A stretch of DNA of 64,000 bases, from positions 177,586 through 241,585 of the forward strand of contig NZ_BAGJ01000011.1 in assembly GCF_000308775.1 (NCBI RefSeq), written 5' to 3'. The first letter of the stretch is position 1; each line of letters opens with the position of its first letter. Both the position numbers and the translations under genes were made by a program. This DNA comes from Nocardia testacea NBRC 100365. Its GTDB lineage: Bacteria; Actinomycetota; Actinomycetes; Mycobacteriales; Mycobacteriaceae. The notes beneath the pieces are model-generated. The model worked only from the letters and a program-made list of their open reading frames with translations. It was not told the DNA's origin and did no database searches. Positions 25,345 through 34,145 of this stretch are shown here, in pieces.

Positions 25345-26985
25345 GTGGACCAGATGACCGATCAGCCGTCCAGCGATTCCACCCCCGAGGATGAAACCGC
25401 CGTGTCCACGGACCAGCCCGGAGACCGTAACGGTTCCGGGCCGGTAGGCAGCCCGATCGACCCGGCGGAGGCTCTCCCCGAGGCGGTGGATGCCGAACCC
25501 CTGCGCGAACGCGGGGCCGGTTCCGGCTTCGTGGTGGTGGCCAACCGGCTACCGGTCGACTTGGAGAAGTTGCCCGACGGCAGCAGCCGCTGGAAACGCA
25601 GCCCGGGTGGTCTGGTGACCGCGCTGGAGCCGGTGCTGCGCAGCAACCGGGGCGCCTGGGTCGGGTGGGCCGGGGTCCCCGATGTGGACGTGGACCCCAT
25701 TGTCGAGGACGGGCTGGAACTGCATCCGGTACCGCTGTCCGCGCAGGAGGTCGCCGACTATTACGAGGGTTTCTCCAATGCCACCCTGTGGCCGCTGTAC
25801 CACGACGTCATCGTCCGCCCCGTCTACAACCGCGCCTGGTGGTCGGCCTATGTGCAGGTGAACCGGCGTTTCGCCGAGGAGACCGCGAAGGTCGCCGCCG
25901 AGGGCGCCACGGTGTGGGTGCAGGACTACCAGCTGCAACTGGTGCCCAAGATGCTGCGGATGCTGCGGCCGGACCTCACCATCGGCTTCTTCCTGCACAT
26001 TCCGTTCCCGCCGGTGGAACTGTTCATGCAGATGCCGTGGCGCACCGAGATCGTGGAGGGACTGCTCGGCGCCGACCTGATCGGCTTCCACCTCCCCGGC
26101 GGCGCCCAGAACTTCCTCTACCTGGCCCGGCGCCTGGCCGGTCAGCCCACTTCGCGCGGCACCGTCGGGGTGCGGTCGAAGATGGGCGTGGTCCAGGTCG
26201 GATTCCGGACGGTACGGGTCGGGGCCTTCCCCATTTCCATCGACTCCGCCGGCCTCGACGAACATTCGCGCCGGCGCTCGGTGCGCGAACGTGCCGCGCG
26301 CATCCGCGCCGAACTCGGCAGTCCCAAGAACATCCTGCTCGGTGTCGACCGCCTCGACTACACCAAAGGCATCGACATCAGGCTCAACGCCCTCGAGGAA
26401 CTGCTGGCCGAAGGCCGGGTCGACCCGTCGGAAACCGTGATGGTGCAGCTGGCCACACCCAGCCGGGAACGGGTCGAGAGCTATATCCAGATGCGCGGCG
26501 ATATCGAACGGCAGGTCGGACGTATCAACGGCGAGTTCGCCCGGGTGGGCTACCCCGTCGTGCACTACCTGCACCGTCCGATCGCCCGCGAGGAACTCAT
26601 CTCCTTCTTCGTGGCCGCCGACGTCATGCTGGTGACACCCCTGCGCGACGGTATGAACCTGGTCGCCAAGGAGTACGTCGCCTGCCACTCCGGCCTCAAC
26701 GGAACCCTGGTGCTCAGCGAATTCACCGGGGCCGCGGCCGAGCTCCGTCAGTCCTATCTGTGCAACCCGCACGATCTGGACAGCGTCAAGGACGCCATCG
26801 TCGCCGCCCTCACCGACGACCGCGAAACCCGCCGCCGCCGGATGCGCTCGCTGCGCCGCCAGGTCCTGGCCCACGACGTGGACCGGTGGGCCCGGGCGTT
26901 CCTGGACGCGCTGGCCCAGGGGCAGGTCGCGGGGAAGGCCCTGATGGCCGACGGGAACCATGATGACGAGGACTACCGGGACTAG
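25345..26985 (+). CDS. otsA: Alpha,alpha-trehalose-phosphate synthase (UDP/ADP-forming)
   Basis: The 546-residue GT20 glycosyltransferase joins a nucleotide-activated glucose to glucose 6-phosphate to give trehalose 6-phosphate. Family motifs are [14 protein letters not shown] with [11 protein letters not shown] at the N-terminus, [30 protein letters not shown], then [16 protein letters not shown] and [17 protein letters not shown] with the C-terminal phosphate-binding residues. About 55 extra N-terminal residues (acidic, Pro/Ser-rich) precede the domain. The start could be GTG 25345 or ATG 25354. Trehalose is the scaffold of trehalose mycolates, so the gene fits a mycolic-acid bacterium. The next gene begins behind a large palindrome. 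Confidence 0.92.
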   Translation: MDQMTDQPSSDSTPEDETAVSTDQPGDRNGSGPVGSPIDPAEALPEAVDAEPLRERGAGSGFVVVANRLPVDLEKLPDGSSRWKRSPGGLVTALEPVLRSNRGAWVGWAGVPDVDVDPIVEDGLELHPVPLSAQEVADYYEGFSNATLWPLYHDVIVRPVYNRAWWSAYVQVNRRFAEETAKVAAEGATVWVQDYQLQLVPKMLRMLRPDLTIGFFLHIPFPPVELFMQMPWRTEIVEGLLGADLIGFHLPGGAQNFLYLARRLAGQPTSRGTVGVRSKMGVVQVGFRTVRVGAFPISIDSAGLDEHSRRRSVRERAARIRAELGSPKNILLGVDRLDYTKGIDIRLNALEELLAEGRVDPSETVMVQLATPSRERVESYIQMRGDIERQVGRINGEFARVGYPVVHYLHRPIAREELISFFVAADVMLVTPLRDGMNLVAKEYVACHSGLNGTLVLSEFTGAAAELRQSYLCNPHDLDSVKDAIVAALTDDRETRRRRMRSLRRQVLAHDVDRWARAFLDALAQGQVAGKALMADGNHDDEDYRD

Positions 26986-27012
26986 GTTCTTTCTGGGGAG
27001 GCTCGTGTACTC

Positions 27013-27041
27013 GAACAAGCTGTGTTCAACACAGCTTGTTC
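27013..27041. promoter_or_regulatory. 14-bp perfect inverted repeat between otsA and phoP
   Basis: GAACAAGCTGTGTT (27013-27026) and AACACAGCTTGTTC (27028-27041) flank one base. The 29-nt palindrome overlaps the PhoP-box direct repeat and lies about 26 bases before the phoP start. It is more likely an operator or mRNA structure than a terminator, since no U-tract follows. Confidence 0.6.
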
Positions 27042-27046
27042 ACAGC
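27029..27046 (+). promoter_or_regulatory. PhoP-box direct repeat upstream of phoP
   Basis: ACACAGC-TTGT-TCACAGC matches the published M. tuberculosis PhoP recognition pattern TCACAGC-N4-TCACAGC with one mismatch and the exact 4-bp spacing. Its position just before phoP suggests direct autoregulation. Confidence 0.7.
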
Positions 27047-27066
27047 GAGTGCGCAGGGAGATGCCA

Positions 27067-27813
27067 GTGGGGTGGGTCAGTATGGGTGGCATGAGTGGGG
27101 CGCAGGGCGGAGCACCTGAGGCGCGGGTGCTGGTCGTCGACGACGAGGCGATGATCGTGGAACTGCTGACCGTCAGTTTGCGGTTCCAGGGGTTCGAGGT
27201 GGCGTCCGCCGCCGATGGGGCGCAGGCGCTGGATGTGGCGCGCGGGTTCCGGCCCGATGCGTTGATCGTCGATGTGATGATGCCGGGGATGGACGGGTTC
27301 GGGCTGCTGCGGCGGTTGCGGGCCGACGGTATCGATGCGCCGGTGCTGTTCCTGACCGCCCGCGACGATATCCAGGACAAGGTGACCGGGCTGACGCTGG
27401 GCGCCGACGACTATGTCACCAAGCCGTTCAGTCTGGAGGAGGTCGTCGCGCGGTTGCGGGTGATCCTGCGCCGGGCCGGGGCCACCGCGCCGGCGCGGGA
27501 GCAGTCGCGTATCCGGTTCGCCGATATCGAGCTGGACGACGATACGCACGAGGTTTTCAAGGCCGGGGAGCCGGTGGCGTTGTCGCCGACCGAGTTCACG
27601 CTGCTGCGGTATTTCATGGTGAACGCGGGGACGGTGCTGAGCAAGCCGCGGATTCTGGATCATGTGTGGCGTTACGACTTCGGCGGGGAGGTCGGGGTGG
27701 TGGAGACCTATGTGTCGTATCTGCGCAAGAAGGTCGATACCGGTCCGCAGCGGCTGATCCACACATTGCGCGGTGTCGGGTACGTGATGCGCGAATCCGC
27801 CGGCCGGTCGTGA
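27067..27813 (+). CDS. phoP: OmpR-family response regulator PhoP
   Basis: The product (248 residues from GTG 27067) has a receiver domain with the acidic pocket VLVVDDE, phosphoacceptor Asp69 in LIVDVMMPGMDG and the lysine in YVTKPFSLEEV. A winged-helix effector domain follows (LSPTEFTLLRYFMVNAGTVLSKPRILDHVW, YVSYLRKKV). The effector sequence is very close to what I recall of M. tuberculosis PhoP, including HVWRYDFGGEV. The neighbours match too: a sensor kinase overlapping its stop and a convergent HIT gene (Rv0759c-like). GTG 27067 is chosen because AGGGAG lies six bases upstream; ATG 27061 and 27082 are alternatives. PhoP in mycobacteria controls complex lipid synthesis and pH response. Confidence 0.88.
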   Translation: MGWVSMGGMSGAQGGAPEARVLVVDDEAMIVELLTVSLRFQGFEVASAADGAQALDVARGFRPDALIVDVMMPGMDGFGLLRRLRADGIDAPVLFLTARDDIQDKVTGLTLGADDYVTKPFSLEEVVARLRVILRRAGATAPAREQSRIRFADIELDDDTHEVFKAGEPVALSPTEFTLLRYFMVNAGTVLSKPRILDHVWRYDFGGEVGVVETYVSYLRKKVDTGPQRLIHTLRGVGYVMRESAGRS

Positions 27814-29327
27814 CCGCCGGGACCGCGCCGGCGCCCGTTCCGGCCCGGGGGCGGGGGATGACCGGTCGCCTCGCGGCCGTCCCGTTGCGGGTGACGTTGG
27901 TCCTGGCGCTGGTCGCGCTGGCCGCCGCGGGCCTGCTGGCTTCGGGGGTGGCGGTGACCTCGGCGCTGCGTGCCGCGTTGATCGATCGGGTGGATCAGCA
28001 GTTACAGGAGCAGGCGCAGACGTGGGCGCGGCCCGGTAGCCGGCCACCGTTACCGCTGCCGGGAGAGCCGGGGCGGGAGCGGCCGTCTGTGCCGTACTAC
28101 GCGCGGGTCGAGGACGACTCGGGCAAGTTGTACCTGCAGTCCGATGTGGGTAATGGTGGGCCGGAGTTGCCACAGGATATGCAGCCGGGGTTCTTCACCA
28201 CCGGATCGGCCGACGGTGACTCCGGGCAGTGGCGGGTCCGGTACACGGTGAATTCCCGGGGCACCAGTGTGGTGGCGCAACGGCTGGACGAGACCGAGGA
28301 GATCGTCGAACGGCTGGTGGTTCTGCAGCTGGTGATCGGGGCACTGGTGCTCGCGGTGCTGGCGGTGGCCGCGTACTTCGTCATCAGGCGCAGTCTGCGG
28401 CGGCTGGTGCAGGTGGAGGAGACCGCCGCCGATATCGCGGCGGGGGATCTGCATCGACGGGTGCCGATGCGTGGAACGAACACCGAGGTCGACCGGCTGG
28501 CACAATCGTTGAACTCGATGCTGGCCCAGATTCAGCGGGGGTTCGCCGCGACCGAGGCCTCGGAGGAGGCCGCGCGCCGCTCGGAGGAGAAGATGCGCCG
28601 TTTCGTCGCCGACGCCAGCCACGAGTTGCGGACGCCGCTGACCACGATCAAGGGTTTCGCCGAGTTGTACCGGCAGGGCGCCACGGGGGACACCGATATG
28701 CTGCTCGACCGGATCGAGCGCGAATCCAAACGGATGGGCCTGCTGGTCGAGGACCTGCTGATGCTGGCCCGGCTCGATGCCGAGCGTCCGGTGGAACACG
28801 CCCCGGTCGATCTACTGGCCTTGACCAGCGACGCCGTGCACAGTGCGCGCGCGGTCGCGACAGCGCAGGGCCGCCCGGATCCGGAGCGCACGATCCGTTT
28901 CGAGGTGCGGCCCGGCTCCGGTACCGCGGAGGTCCCGGGCGACGCGGCCCGGCTGCGGCAGGTGCTGGCCAATCTGCTGAACAACGCGCTCGTGCACACG
29001 CCACCCGAGACCGTGGTGACCGTGCGGCTGACGCCCGACCGCGACGAGGTCCGGCTCGAGGTGGCCGATACCGGGCCGGGGATGTCGCCGGACCAGGCCG
29101 CGCGAGTTTTCGAGCGGTTCTACCGGGCCGACGATTCGCGCAGCCGGGGCAGCGGTGGTACCGGGCTCGGTCTGTCGATTGTGCAGGCACTGGTCGCCGC
29201 GCACGGCGGCACCGTGGAGGTGCGCAGCGAAGCCGGGGTGGGCACCACCTTCACGGTCCGGCTACCGCGTAACCGGCCGGAGCCGGCCGGTCCCGCCGCC
29301 GTGGACGACGGCGGGAACCGGACCTGA
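27810..29327 (+). CDS. phoR: Sensor histidine kinase PhoR
   Basis: This protein of about 505 residues has a first membrane helix (VTLVLALVALAAAGLLASGVAV), an extracytoplasmic sensor region of roughly 120 residues, a second helix (LVIGALVLAVLAVAAYFVI) and a HAMP linker. The H-box FVADASHELRTPLTTI (His271), N-box LANLLNNALVHT, VADTGPGMS and GGTGLGLSIV complete the kinase core. It should phosphorylate PhoP from the same operon. GTG 27810 overlaps the phoP stop (GTGA); ATG 27858 is an alternative. It ends one base before the convergent HIT gene. A hairpin-prone segment near 29286-29320 inside its 3' end may serve as terminator. Confidence 0.87.
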   Translation: MTAGTAPAPVPARGRGMTGRLAAVPLRVTLVLALVALAAAGLLASGVAVTSALRAALIDRVDQQLQEQAQTWARPGSRPPLPLPGEPGRERPSVPYYARVEDDSGKLYLQSDVGNGGPELPQDMQPGFFTTGSADGDSGQWRVRYTVNSRGTSVVAQRLDETEEIVERLVVLQLVIGALVLAVLAVAAYFVIRRSLRRLVQVEETAADIAAGDLHRRVPMRGTNTEVDRLAQSLNSMLAQIQRGFAATEASEEAARRSEEKMRRFVADASHELRTPLTTIKGFAELYRQGATGDTDMLLDRIERESKRMGLLVEDLLMLARLDAERPVEHAPVDLLALTSDAVHSARAVATAQGRPDPERTIRFEVRPGSGTAEVPGDAARLRQVLANLLNNALVHTPPETVVTVRLTPDRDEVRLEVADTGPGMSPDQAARVFERFYRADDSRSRGSGGTGLGLSIVQALVAAHGGTVEVRSEAGVGTTFTVRLPRNRPEPAGPAAVDDGGNRT

Positions 29328-29328
29328 C

Positions 29329-29754
29329 TCAGGCGGGAACGTTGGCGCCGTGGCCGAGGTCGCGCAGCGCCTGCTTGATCCGTGCCTGCGCGTCGTCGAG
29401 AGATTCCGGCTCGGGGTTCGGATCGGCGCCGGAGATATCGAAGTTCCCCATGGTGAACGCCGGGAAGACGTGCACGTGCAGATGCGGGACCTCGAGCCCC
29501 GCGATCAGCAGTCCCGCTCGCGGCGCGTCCCAGGCCGCGCGCACGGCCTGCCCGATCTTCTGCGCGACCCCGTTCAGCCGCGCGAAGACCTCGGGCTCGA
29601 TGTCCTGCCACTGATCGATCTCTTTGCGGGGCACCACGAGGGTGTGCCCCGGCGTCACCGGAGCGATGGTGAGGAACCCGACGAATTCGTCGTCCTCCCA
29701 CACGAACCGGCCCGGCAGGTCACCGGCGATGATCGCACTGAAAACAGAAGCCAT
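29329..29754 (-). CDS. HIT-family protein (Rv0759c-like)
   Basis: The 141-residue protein has the histidine-triad motif HLHVHVF (His91, 93, 95) and an N-terminal [21 protein letters not shown] strand pattern, so it is a nucleotide-binding HIT hydrolase or transferase. Such proteins hydrolyse adenosine phosphoramidates or related dinucleotides. It is convergent with phoR with a one-base gap, as in M. tuberculosis, where Rv0759c follows phoR. The substrate is not known for this subfamily. Confidence 0.87.
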   Translation of the reverse strand: MASVFSAIIAGDLPGRFVWEDDEFVGFLTIAPVTPGHTLVVPRKEIDQWQDIEPEVFARLNGVAQKIGQAVRAAWDAPRAGLLIAGLEVPHLHVHVFPAFTMGNFDISGADPNPEPESLDDAQARIKQALRDLGHGANVPA

Positions 29755-29789
29755 GGGCCGAGACTAGTGTCGGCCGGCCGCACAACCCT

Positions 29790-30167
29790 TCATGCCCCGA
29801 CGAAGTGGGACAGAATTCCCTGTACCTCGTAGATGTCGACCTGGCGGTTGAACTTCTTCTGCAGCGGCGTGTCGGTGCCCGCGATCCACAGCACCAGCTC
29901 CGCGTCGAGGTCGAAGGTGCCCGCTGTCTCCACCGCGAAATGGGTGATCGAGCGGTAGGGGATGCTGTGGTAGCTGACCTTGCGGCCGGACAGGCCCTGT
30001 TTGTCGATGAGGATGAGCCGCCGGTTGGTGAACAGCATGGCGTCGCGGACCAGGATGTAGGCGGAGTAGACCTGCTCGCCGTTGCCGAGTAGCCGCTGGT
30101 ATTCCTGCTGGGCCCGGGCCGGCTCCACCTGTCCGGCGTTCCCCATGATTCCGTCCATCAGACCCAT
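29790..30167 (-). CDS. PH-domain (bacterial pleckstrin-like) protein
   Basis: The 125-residue protein has a short helical N-terminus (MGLMDGIMGNAGQVEPARAQ) followed by a bacterial PH fold: VYSAYILVRDAMLFTNRRLILIDKQGLSGRKVSYHSIPYRSI, then HFAVETAGTFDLDAELVLWI. Proteins of this fold are common, small and cytoplasmic or membrane-associated; the role is unknown. The ATG at 30167 is preferred over the upstream in-frame start because GGAGGACG precedes it. It lies between the HIT gene and the divergent purD. Confidence 0.78.
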   Translation of the reverse strand: MGLMDGIMGNAGQVEPARAQQEYQRLLGNGEQVYSAYILVRDAMLFTNRRLILIDKQGLSGRKVSYHSIPYRSITHFAVETAGTFDLDAELVLWIAGTDTPLQKKFNRQVDIYEVQGILSHFVGA

Positions 30168-30341
30168 TGCGCACGTCCTCCCGTATGCGCGCACCGGGAT
30201 CGCTGGGCCCCGGCACGCGGGTTGTCCACCCGTTCAAGGTGTTTCCTCCATCATCCACAGCCGGCCGGCTGCGGGGTGAAGTCGCTGGTACCGGGCCGGG
30301 ACCGGCGGTGAACCTGCCCCGTGGAGGATCGATCCGGCACC

Positions 30342-30347
30342 TATAAG
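30342..30347 (+). promoter_or_regulatory. -10 element of purD
   Basis: TATAAG ends nine bases before the purD GTG, which fits a leaderless transcript starting at or next to the initiation codon. No ribosome-binding site is present. Confidence 0.55.
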
Positions 30348-30355
30348 CTGTCCGG

Positions 30356-31627
30356 GTGCGAGTACTCGTCATCGGTTCCGGAGCCCGTGAACACGCCCTC
30401 GTCCTTGCGCTGCGCCGTGACCCGGCGGTGAGTGCGCTCGTCGCCGCGCCCGGTAACGCCGGGATCGCCCAGCACGCGCAGGTGCGGCCGGTGGACCCGA
30501 GTTCCGCGGAGTCGGTGGTCGCGCTGGCCCGGGAGGTGGCCGCGGATCTGGTGGTGATCGGTCCGGAGGTGCCGCTGGTCCTGGGTGTGGCCGACGCGGT
30601 GCGCGCGGCCGGGATCGCCTGTTTCGGCCCGTCCGCGGCGGCGGCCCGGATCGAGGGCTCGAAGGCGTTCGCCAAGGATGTGATGGCGGCGGCCGGGGTG
30701 CGTACCGCGCACAGCGAGGTGGTGGACTCACCCGCCGAATTGGACGCGGCGCTGGACCGTTTCGGCCCGACCTGGGTGGTCAAGGACGACGGGCTCGCCG
30801 CGGGTAAGGGTGTGGTGGTCACACCCGACCGTCTGGTGGCCCGCGGGCATGCCGCCGAACTGCTCGAGCAGGGGCATCCGGTACTGCTGGAGTCGTTCCT
30901 GGACGGCCCGGAGGTTTCGCTGTTCTGCCTGGTCGACGGGGAGACGGTGGTGCCGTTGCTGCCCGCGCAGGACCACAAGCGGGTGGGTGACGGCGATACC
31001 GGGCCCAATACCGGCGGAATGGGTGCCTACACCCCGCTGCCGTGGCTGCCCGACGGTACGGTCGAGCAGATCGTCGACGAGGTGGTGGCGCCGGTGGCCG
31101 CCGAATTGGTCCGGCGCGGGGCCGCTTTCAGCGGGCTGCTGTACGCGGGGCTGGCAATGGGTGCGGCCGGGCCCGCCGTGGTGGAGTTCAACTGCCGGTT
31201 CGGTGACCCGGAGACGCAGGCGGTGCTCGCCCTGCTGGACAGTCCGCTCGGAGAGCTGCTGTACGCCACCGCGACCGGCACCCTGGCGGAAACGCCCGCG
31301 CCACGCTGGCGCGCCGGCGCCGCCGTCACCGTCGTGCTCGCCGCGGAGAACTACCCGGCCCGGCCGCGGTCCGGTGATGTGATCACCGGCGCGAATGACG
31401 CGGCGACCGACGACGCGGCGACGGTATTGCACGCCGGCACCGCGCAGCGTGCGGACGGCGCGCTGACCTCCGCGGGTGGGCGGGTGCTCAATATCGTCGG
31501 CACCGGAGTCGATCTGGCGGCGGCGCGCGAGGCCGCCTACGACCGTCTGGCCGGTATCAAACTGACCGGGAGCCACTATCGCTCCGATATCGGACTGGCC
31601 GCTGTCGAGGACCGTATCCGTCTCTGA
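30356..31627 (+). CDS. purD: Phosphoribosylamine-glycine ligase
   Basis: The 423-residue ATP-grasp enzyme makes glycinamide ribonucleotide from 5-phosphoribosylamine, glycine and ATP in purine synthesis. It begins [19 protein letters not shown] and carries [37 protein letters not shown] (nucleotide binding), [14 protein letters not shown] and [17 protein letters not shown] (metal site). A TATAAG hexamer just upstream suggests a leaderless mRNA. It is the first purine gene of the cluster. A hairpin terminator follows. Confidence 0.95.
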   Translation: MRVLVIGSGAREHALVLALRRDPAVSALVAAPGNAGIAQHAQVRPVDPSSAESVVALAREVAADLVVIGPEVPLVLGVADAVRAAGIACFGPSAAAARIEGSKAFAKDVMAAAGVRTAHSEVVDSPAELDAALDRFGPTWVVKDDGLAAGKGVVVTPDRLVARGHAAELLEQGHPVLLESFLDGPEVSLFCLVDGETVVPLLPAQDHKRVGDGDTGPNTGGMGAYTPLPWLPDGTVEQIVDEVVAPVAAELVRRGAAFSGLLYAGLAMGAAGPAVVEFNCRFGDPETQAVLALLDSPLGELLYATATGTLAETPAPRWRAGAAVTVVLAAENYPARPRSGDVITGANDAATDDAATVLHAGTAQRADGALTSAGGRVLNIVGTGVDLAAAREAAYDRLAGIKLTGSHYRSDIGLAAVEDRIRL

Positions 31628-31633
31628 AGCCCA

Positions 31634-31672
31634 CCGCCGCGGGGGTGCCTCGGCGTGCGCCGCCCGCGGCGG
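31634..31672 (+). terminator. Hairpin terminator after purD
   Basis: CCGCCGCGGG (31634-31643) and CCCGCGGCGG (31663-31672) are perfect 10-bp arms starting seven bases after the purD stop. A smaller GCCGG/CCGGC hairpin follows. It also faces the convergent transglycosylase-like gene. Confidence 0.6.
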
Positions 31673-31693
31673 GCCGGTCTTCCGGCCGATGGA

Positions 31694-32200
31694 TCAGTAG
31701 GCCCCGAAGACGTTGTCGATCGAGCCGTAGCGGTGGGCGGCGTAGTTGCAGGCCGCGGCGATATTGGCGACCGGGTCGTAGATATCCCACGCGGTGCCGT
31801 CCACATGGTAGGCGGCGAAGGTGGGATCGATGACCTGCATGAGCCCCTTCGACGGGGTGCCCGCCGCGGCATTGGAGTCGTACAGGTTGATCGCCTGGGG
31901 GTCACCGCCGGACTCGCGCATCGCGTTGCGGTGGATGCCGTCGTAGCTGGCCGGGATCCCGTGCCGGCCGAGGACCGACAGGGCGTTGCGGATCCAGCCG
32001 TCCAGGTCGTTGGTGTAGGCCGGGGTGCCGAATGCTTGCGGCAGCTGCTGCTGCCACTGAAGGATCTGCTGCTGCGCCTGCTGGGCGGGGGCCTGCAGGA
32101 CTGCCGGCACACCGGTGACGGGTGCGTCGGCGTGGGCCTGGGTGGGGACCACGACGGCAGCGGCAACGGCGACGAGCGGTAACAGGTTTCGTAAACGCAT
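31694..32200 (-). CDS. Secreted transglycosylase SLT-domain protein
   Basis: This 168-residue protein has a signal peptide (MRLRNLLPLVAVAAAVVVPTQAHA), a glutamine-rich linker, and a lysozyme-like goose/SLT fold (NAMRESGGDPQAINLYDSNAAAGTPSKGLMQVID). The catalytic Glu is in RESGGDP and GLMQVI is the conserved strand. It should cut the peptidoglycan glycan chain outside the membrane. The ATG at 32200 is selected by the signal peptide and GGAGAG upstream. An unusually long 391-nt region precedes it, downstream of the peptidase gene on the same strand. Confidence 0.82.
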   Translation of the reverse strand: MRLRNLLPLVAVAAAVVVPTQAHADAPVTGVPAVLQAPAQQAQQQILQWQQQLPQAFGTPAYTNDLDGWIRNALSVLGRHGIPASYDGIHRNAMRESGGDPQAINLYDSNAAAGTPSKGLMQVIDPTFAAYHVDGTAWDIYDPVANIAAACNYAAHRYGSIDNVFGAY

Positions 32201-32591
32201 GGGAACGGCTCTCCTACAGCGCAGGTCTCCGCCGCCGGGTGTCATGGCCGTCGACGCAGTCGTTGCGCTGCTTCTCGATTACTTGTGTGGGAAATGCGAG
32301 ATTCAGTTGTCCGCGCCGATGGCATACTGCACCCGCCGGGGCGACCGGTCGCTCGGAATGTTCAGGATCCGACTCGATAACCGTGCGACAAACGAACTTG
32401 CGATTCGTTATCTGGCAAATCACAGATTGATTGCGGTAGGTTAACGGAAGTTGAATACAAACATAACTATTGGTTTTATTCTCCTGAGAGAAATCGATGT
32501 ACCAGGACTTACATCCGTGTAAGTAGCCGGGCAGTCATTATCCGATGATCGAATTTTTCGGATTCTGATGATTTGCCCTGGGGCCAGGAAT
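32201..32591 (-). other. Long intergenic leader between the M23 and SLT genes
   Basis: This 391-nt stretch is AT-richer than its surroundings, especially 32400-32570. It contains a weak ATCCGA/TCGGAT pair near 32540-32564 that could end the upstream peptidase transcript. I see no ORF with a good ribosome-binding site. Long structured leaders precede peptidoglycan hydrolase genes in some actinobacteria, but I could not fit this one to a named riboswitch. Confidence 0.4.
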
Positions 32592-34091
32592 TCAGTTGTA
32601 CGAGAGCCCGTGCAGTGCGAGCCAGCGCTGCGGATCGACGTACTGGCCGTCCAAGATGATCTCGAAATGCAGATGCGGTCCGGTGGAATCACCGCGATTT
32701 CCCATGCGCGCGATCTGCATTCCGGCGGGAACACGTTCCCCGACCGAGACGAAGAAGTCGTACATATGGCCGTAGACGGAGATCGCGCCGTCGTCGTGCC
32801 GGATCCGTACCCACAGGCCGAAACCGGACGCGGGACCGGCATCGATCACGGTGCCGCTCGCGACGGCGTAGATCGGGGTCCCGATCGGACCGGCGATATC
32901 GATACCGCGATGGAAGGTGCCCCACCGGCTGCCGAAACCGGAGGTGAAGGTGCCCGGCGCGGGCAGGACGTAACCGCCGGCTCCGGGAGGTACGGCGCCG
33001 GGCGGGATCACTCCGCCCTCGAGCCCCCCGGGTGTGGGCGCGGTATTGATCCATGGCTGCTCCTGGCCGGCGACCGCGGCCGCGGCCTCGGCCTTGGCGC
33101 GTTCCAGGGTCGCCCGGGCGGCCGCGGCCACCACTGCCTGCTCGCGCAGGCGTTCACCGTTGTCGATGGCATCGAGATAGCGGCGCACCGACGGCACCGG
33201 TGCGGATAGTTGCAACGGGTGGGCGAGGGCCACGCGATAGGCGATCCCGGGAACAGGACTCCGATCGGTGACCGAGATACCCGCGGATCCGTCACCCGCC
33301 GCCAGCAGCAGGGCGAGCAGCAATACACCGATGAGCACGCGGTGGCGGCGGGCCGCGTCGGCGATCTCCTCGGCGGTCGGCCGGCGCGAGACGAGGTCGG
33401 CGAGGCCGGCCCGGGTAGGGCGGCGGGACCAGAGATCCACGGCGGATCGACGCAGCCACCGTCGGGCGGCCACCACCCGAGGGTCCGGTGTCCGGGCCTG
33501 CGCGGCGGCACGCTCCCGCCAGTCGGGGGCGATGACCAGGCCACCACCGGTCGCTGCCGCGCGGTCCAGGGATCTGGACTGCTTCCCGGTGCCGGATTCT
33601 GGATCGTCGGGACCCGCGATGGGATCGTGACCTGTGGTTTCCGGCCGGCTGCCACCGCCGCGGCCCGGGTCCGTGGTTTCCGGTGCGTCGCCGCGTCCCG
33701 GACCCGTTTCCGCCGATCCGGTGTCGTCCGCGCCGGGGTCGTGCTCAGTGGAGTCCTGCTCCGATCCGGTGCCGACCGCTCCGGGGTCGTGCTCAGCGGT
33801 GTCCTGCTCCGATCCGGTGCCGACCGCTCCGGGGTCGTGCTCAGCGGTGTCCTGCTCCGAGTCGTGCCTGACCTGTGGTCTCCGGCCGGAGTGGGTGGCG
33901 AGTTCGTGGCCGGCAGGCTCGGGTGTCGCGCCCGCCGCGCCCGGGCGCGTGCCACGGCGAACCGCCGCGGAAAGTGGGTGCACGGCCCGGTTCCAGCGTC
34001 GGCGCAGAGCCCCGGTCCCGCGACCCGTCGCGGTGTTCCCGGGGTCCTGGGTCGGCGGGCCGTCGGGCTGCCGGCTGGCCTTGTCGAGCAT
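32592..34091 (-). CDS. Membrane-anchored M23-family peptidoglycan endopeptidase-like protein with tandem repeats
   Basis: The 499-residue product has a C-terminal M23/LytM domain: GFGSRWGTFHRGIDIAGPIGTPIYA with the zinc ligands His and Asp, YGHMYDF and GDSTGPHLHFEI. It is preceded by a membrane helix (VLIGVLLLALLLAAG) and a coiled-coil-like region (ERLREQAVVAAAARATLERAKAEA). The long cytoplasmic N-terminal region is charged, Pro/Gly-rich and includes three tandem 16-residue repeats (SEQDTAEHDPGAVGTG type). M23 proteins cleave peptide cross-bridges; the HxH motif is intact, so it is probably active. The ATG at 34091 is preferred, as the upstream frame runs into the divergent promoter. The substrate is not determinable. 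Confidence 0.83.
   Translation of the reverse strand: MLDKASRQPDGPPTQDPGNTATGRGTGALRRRWNRAVHPLSAAVRRGTRPGAAGATPEPAGHELATHSGRRPQVRHDSEQDTAEHDPGAVGTGSEQDTAEHDPGAVGTGSEQDSTEHDPGADDTGSAETGPGRGDAPETTDPGRGGGSRPETTGHDPIAGPDDPESGTGKQSRSLDRAAATGGGLVIAPDWRERAAAQARTPDPRVVAARRWLRRSAVDLWSRRPTRAGLADLVSRRPTAEEIADAARRHRVLIGVLLLALLLAAGDGSAGISVTDRSPVPGIAYRVALAHPLQLSAPVPSVRRYLDAIDNGERLREQAVVAAAARATLERAKAEAAAAVAGQEQPWINTAPTPGGLEGGVIPPGAVPPGAGGYVLPAPGTFTSGFGSRWGTFHRGIDIAGPIGTPIYAVASGTVIDAGPASGFGLWVRIRHDDGAISVYGHMYDFFVSVGERVPAGMQIARMGNRGDSTGPHLHFEIILDGQYVDPQRWLALHGLSYN
33718..33861 (-). repeat. Three tandem 48-bp repeats inside the M23 gene
   Basis: Three 48-bp units (33718-33765, 33766-33813, 33814-33861) encode 16-residue repeats. 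The last two units are almost identical; the first is more diverged. The 48-bp period keeps frame, so copy-number change would alter only linker length. Confidence 0.85.
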
Positions 34092-34145
34092 CAGAGCAGA
34101 CCATAGCTGTCGAACCGCCCGAAGCGGTGTTCTACCGTCGGTCGG

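Noticed and set aside
32201..32591. A c-di-AMP (ydaO-type) or other riboswitch upstream of the SLT gene
   Set aside because: I could not fit the sequence to conserved cores of a known riboswitch class by eye; only the length and context are suggestive.
33718..33861. A CRISPR-like array
   Set aside because: The repeats are directly tandem without spacers, stay in frame and encode protein repeats in the M23 gene; no cas genes are present.
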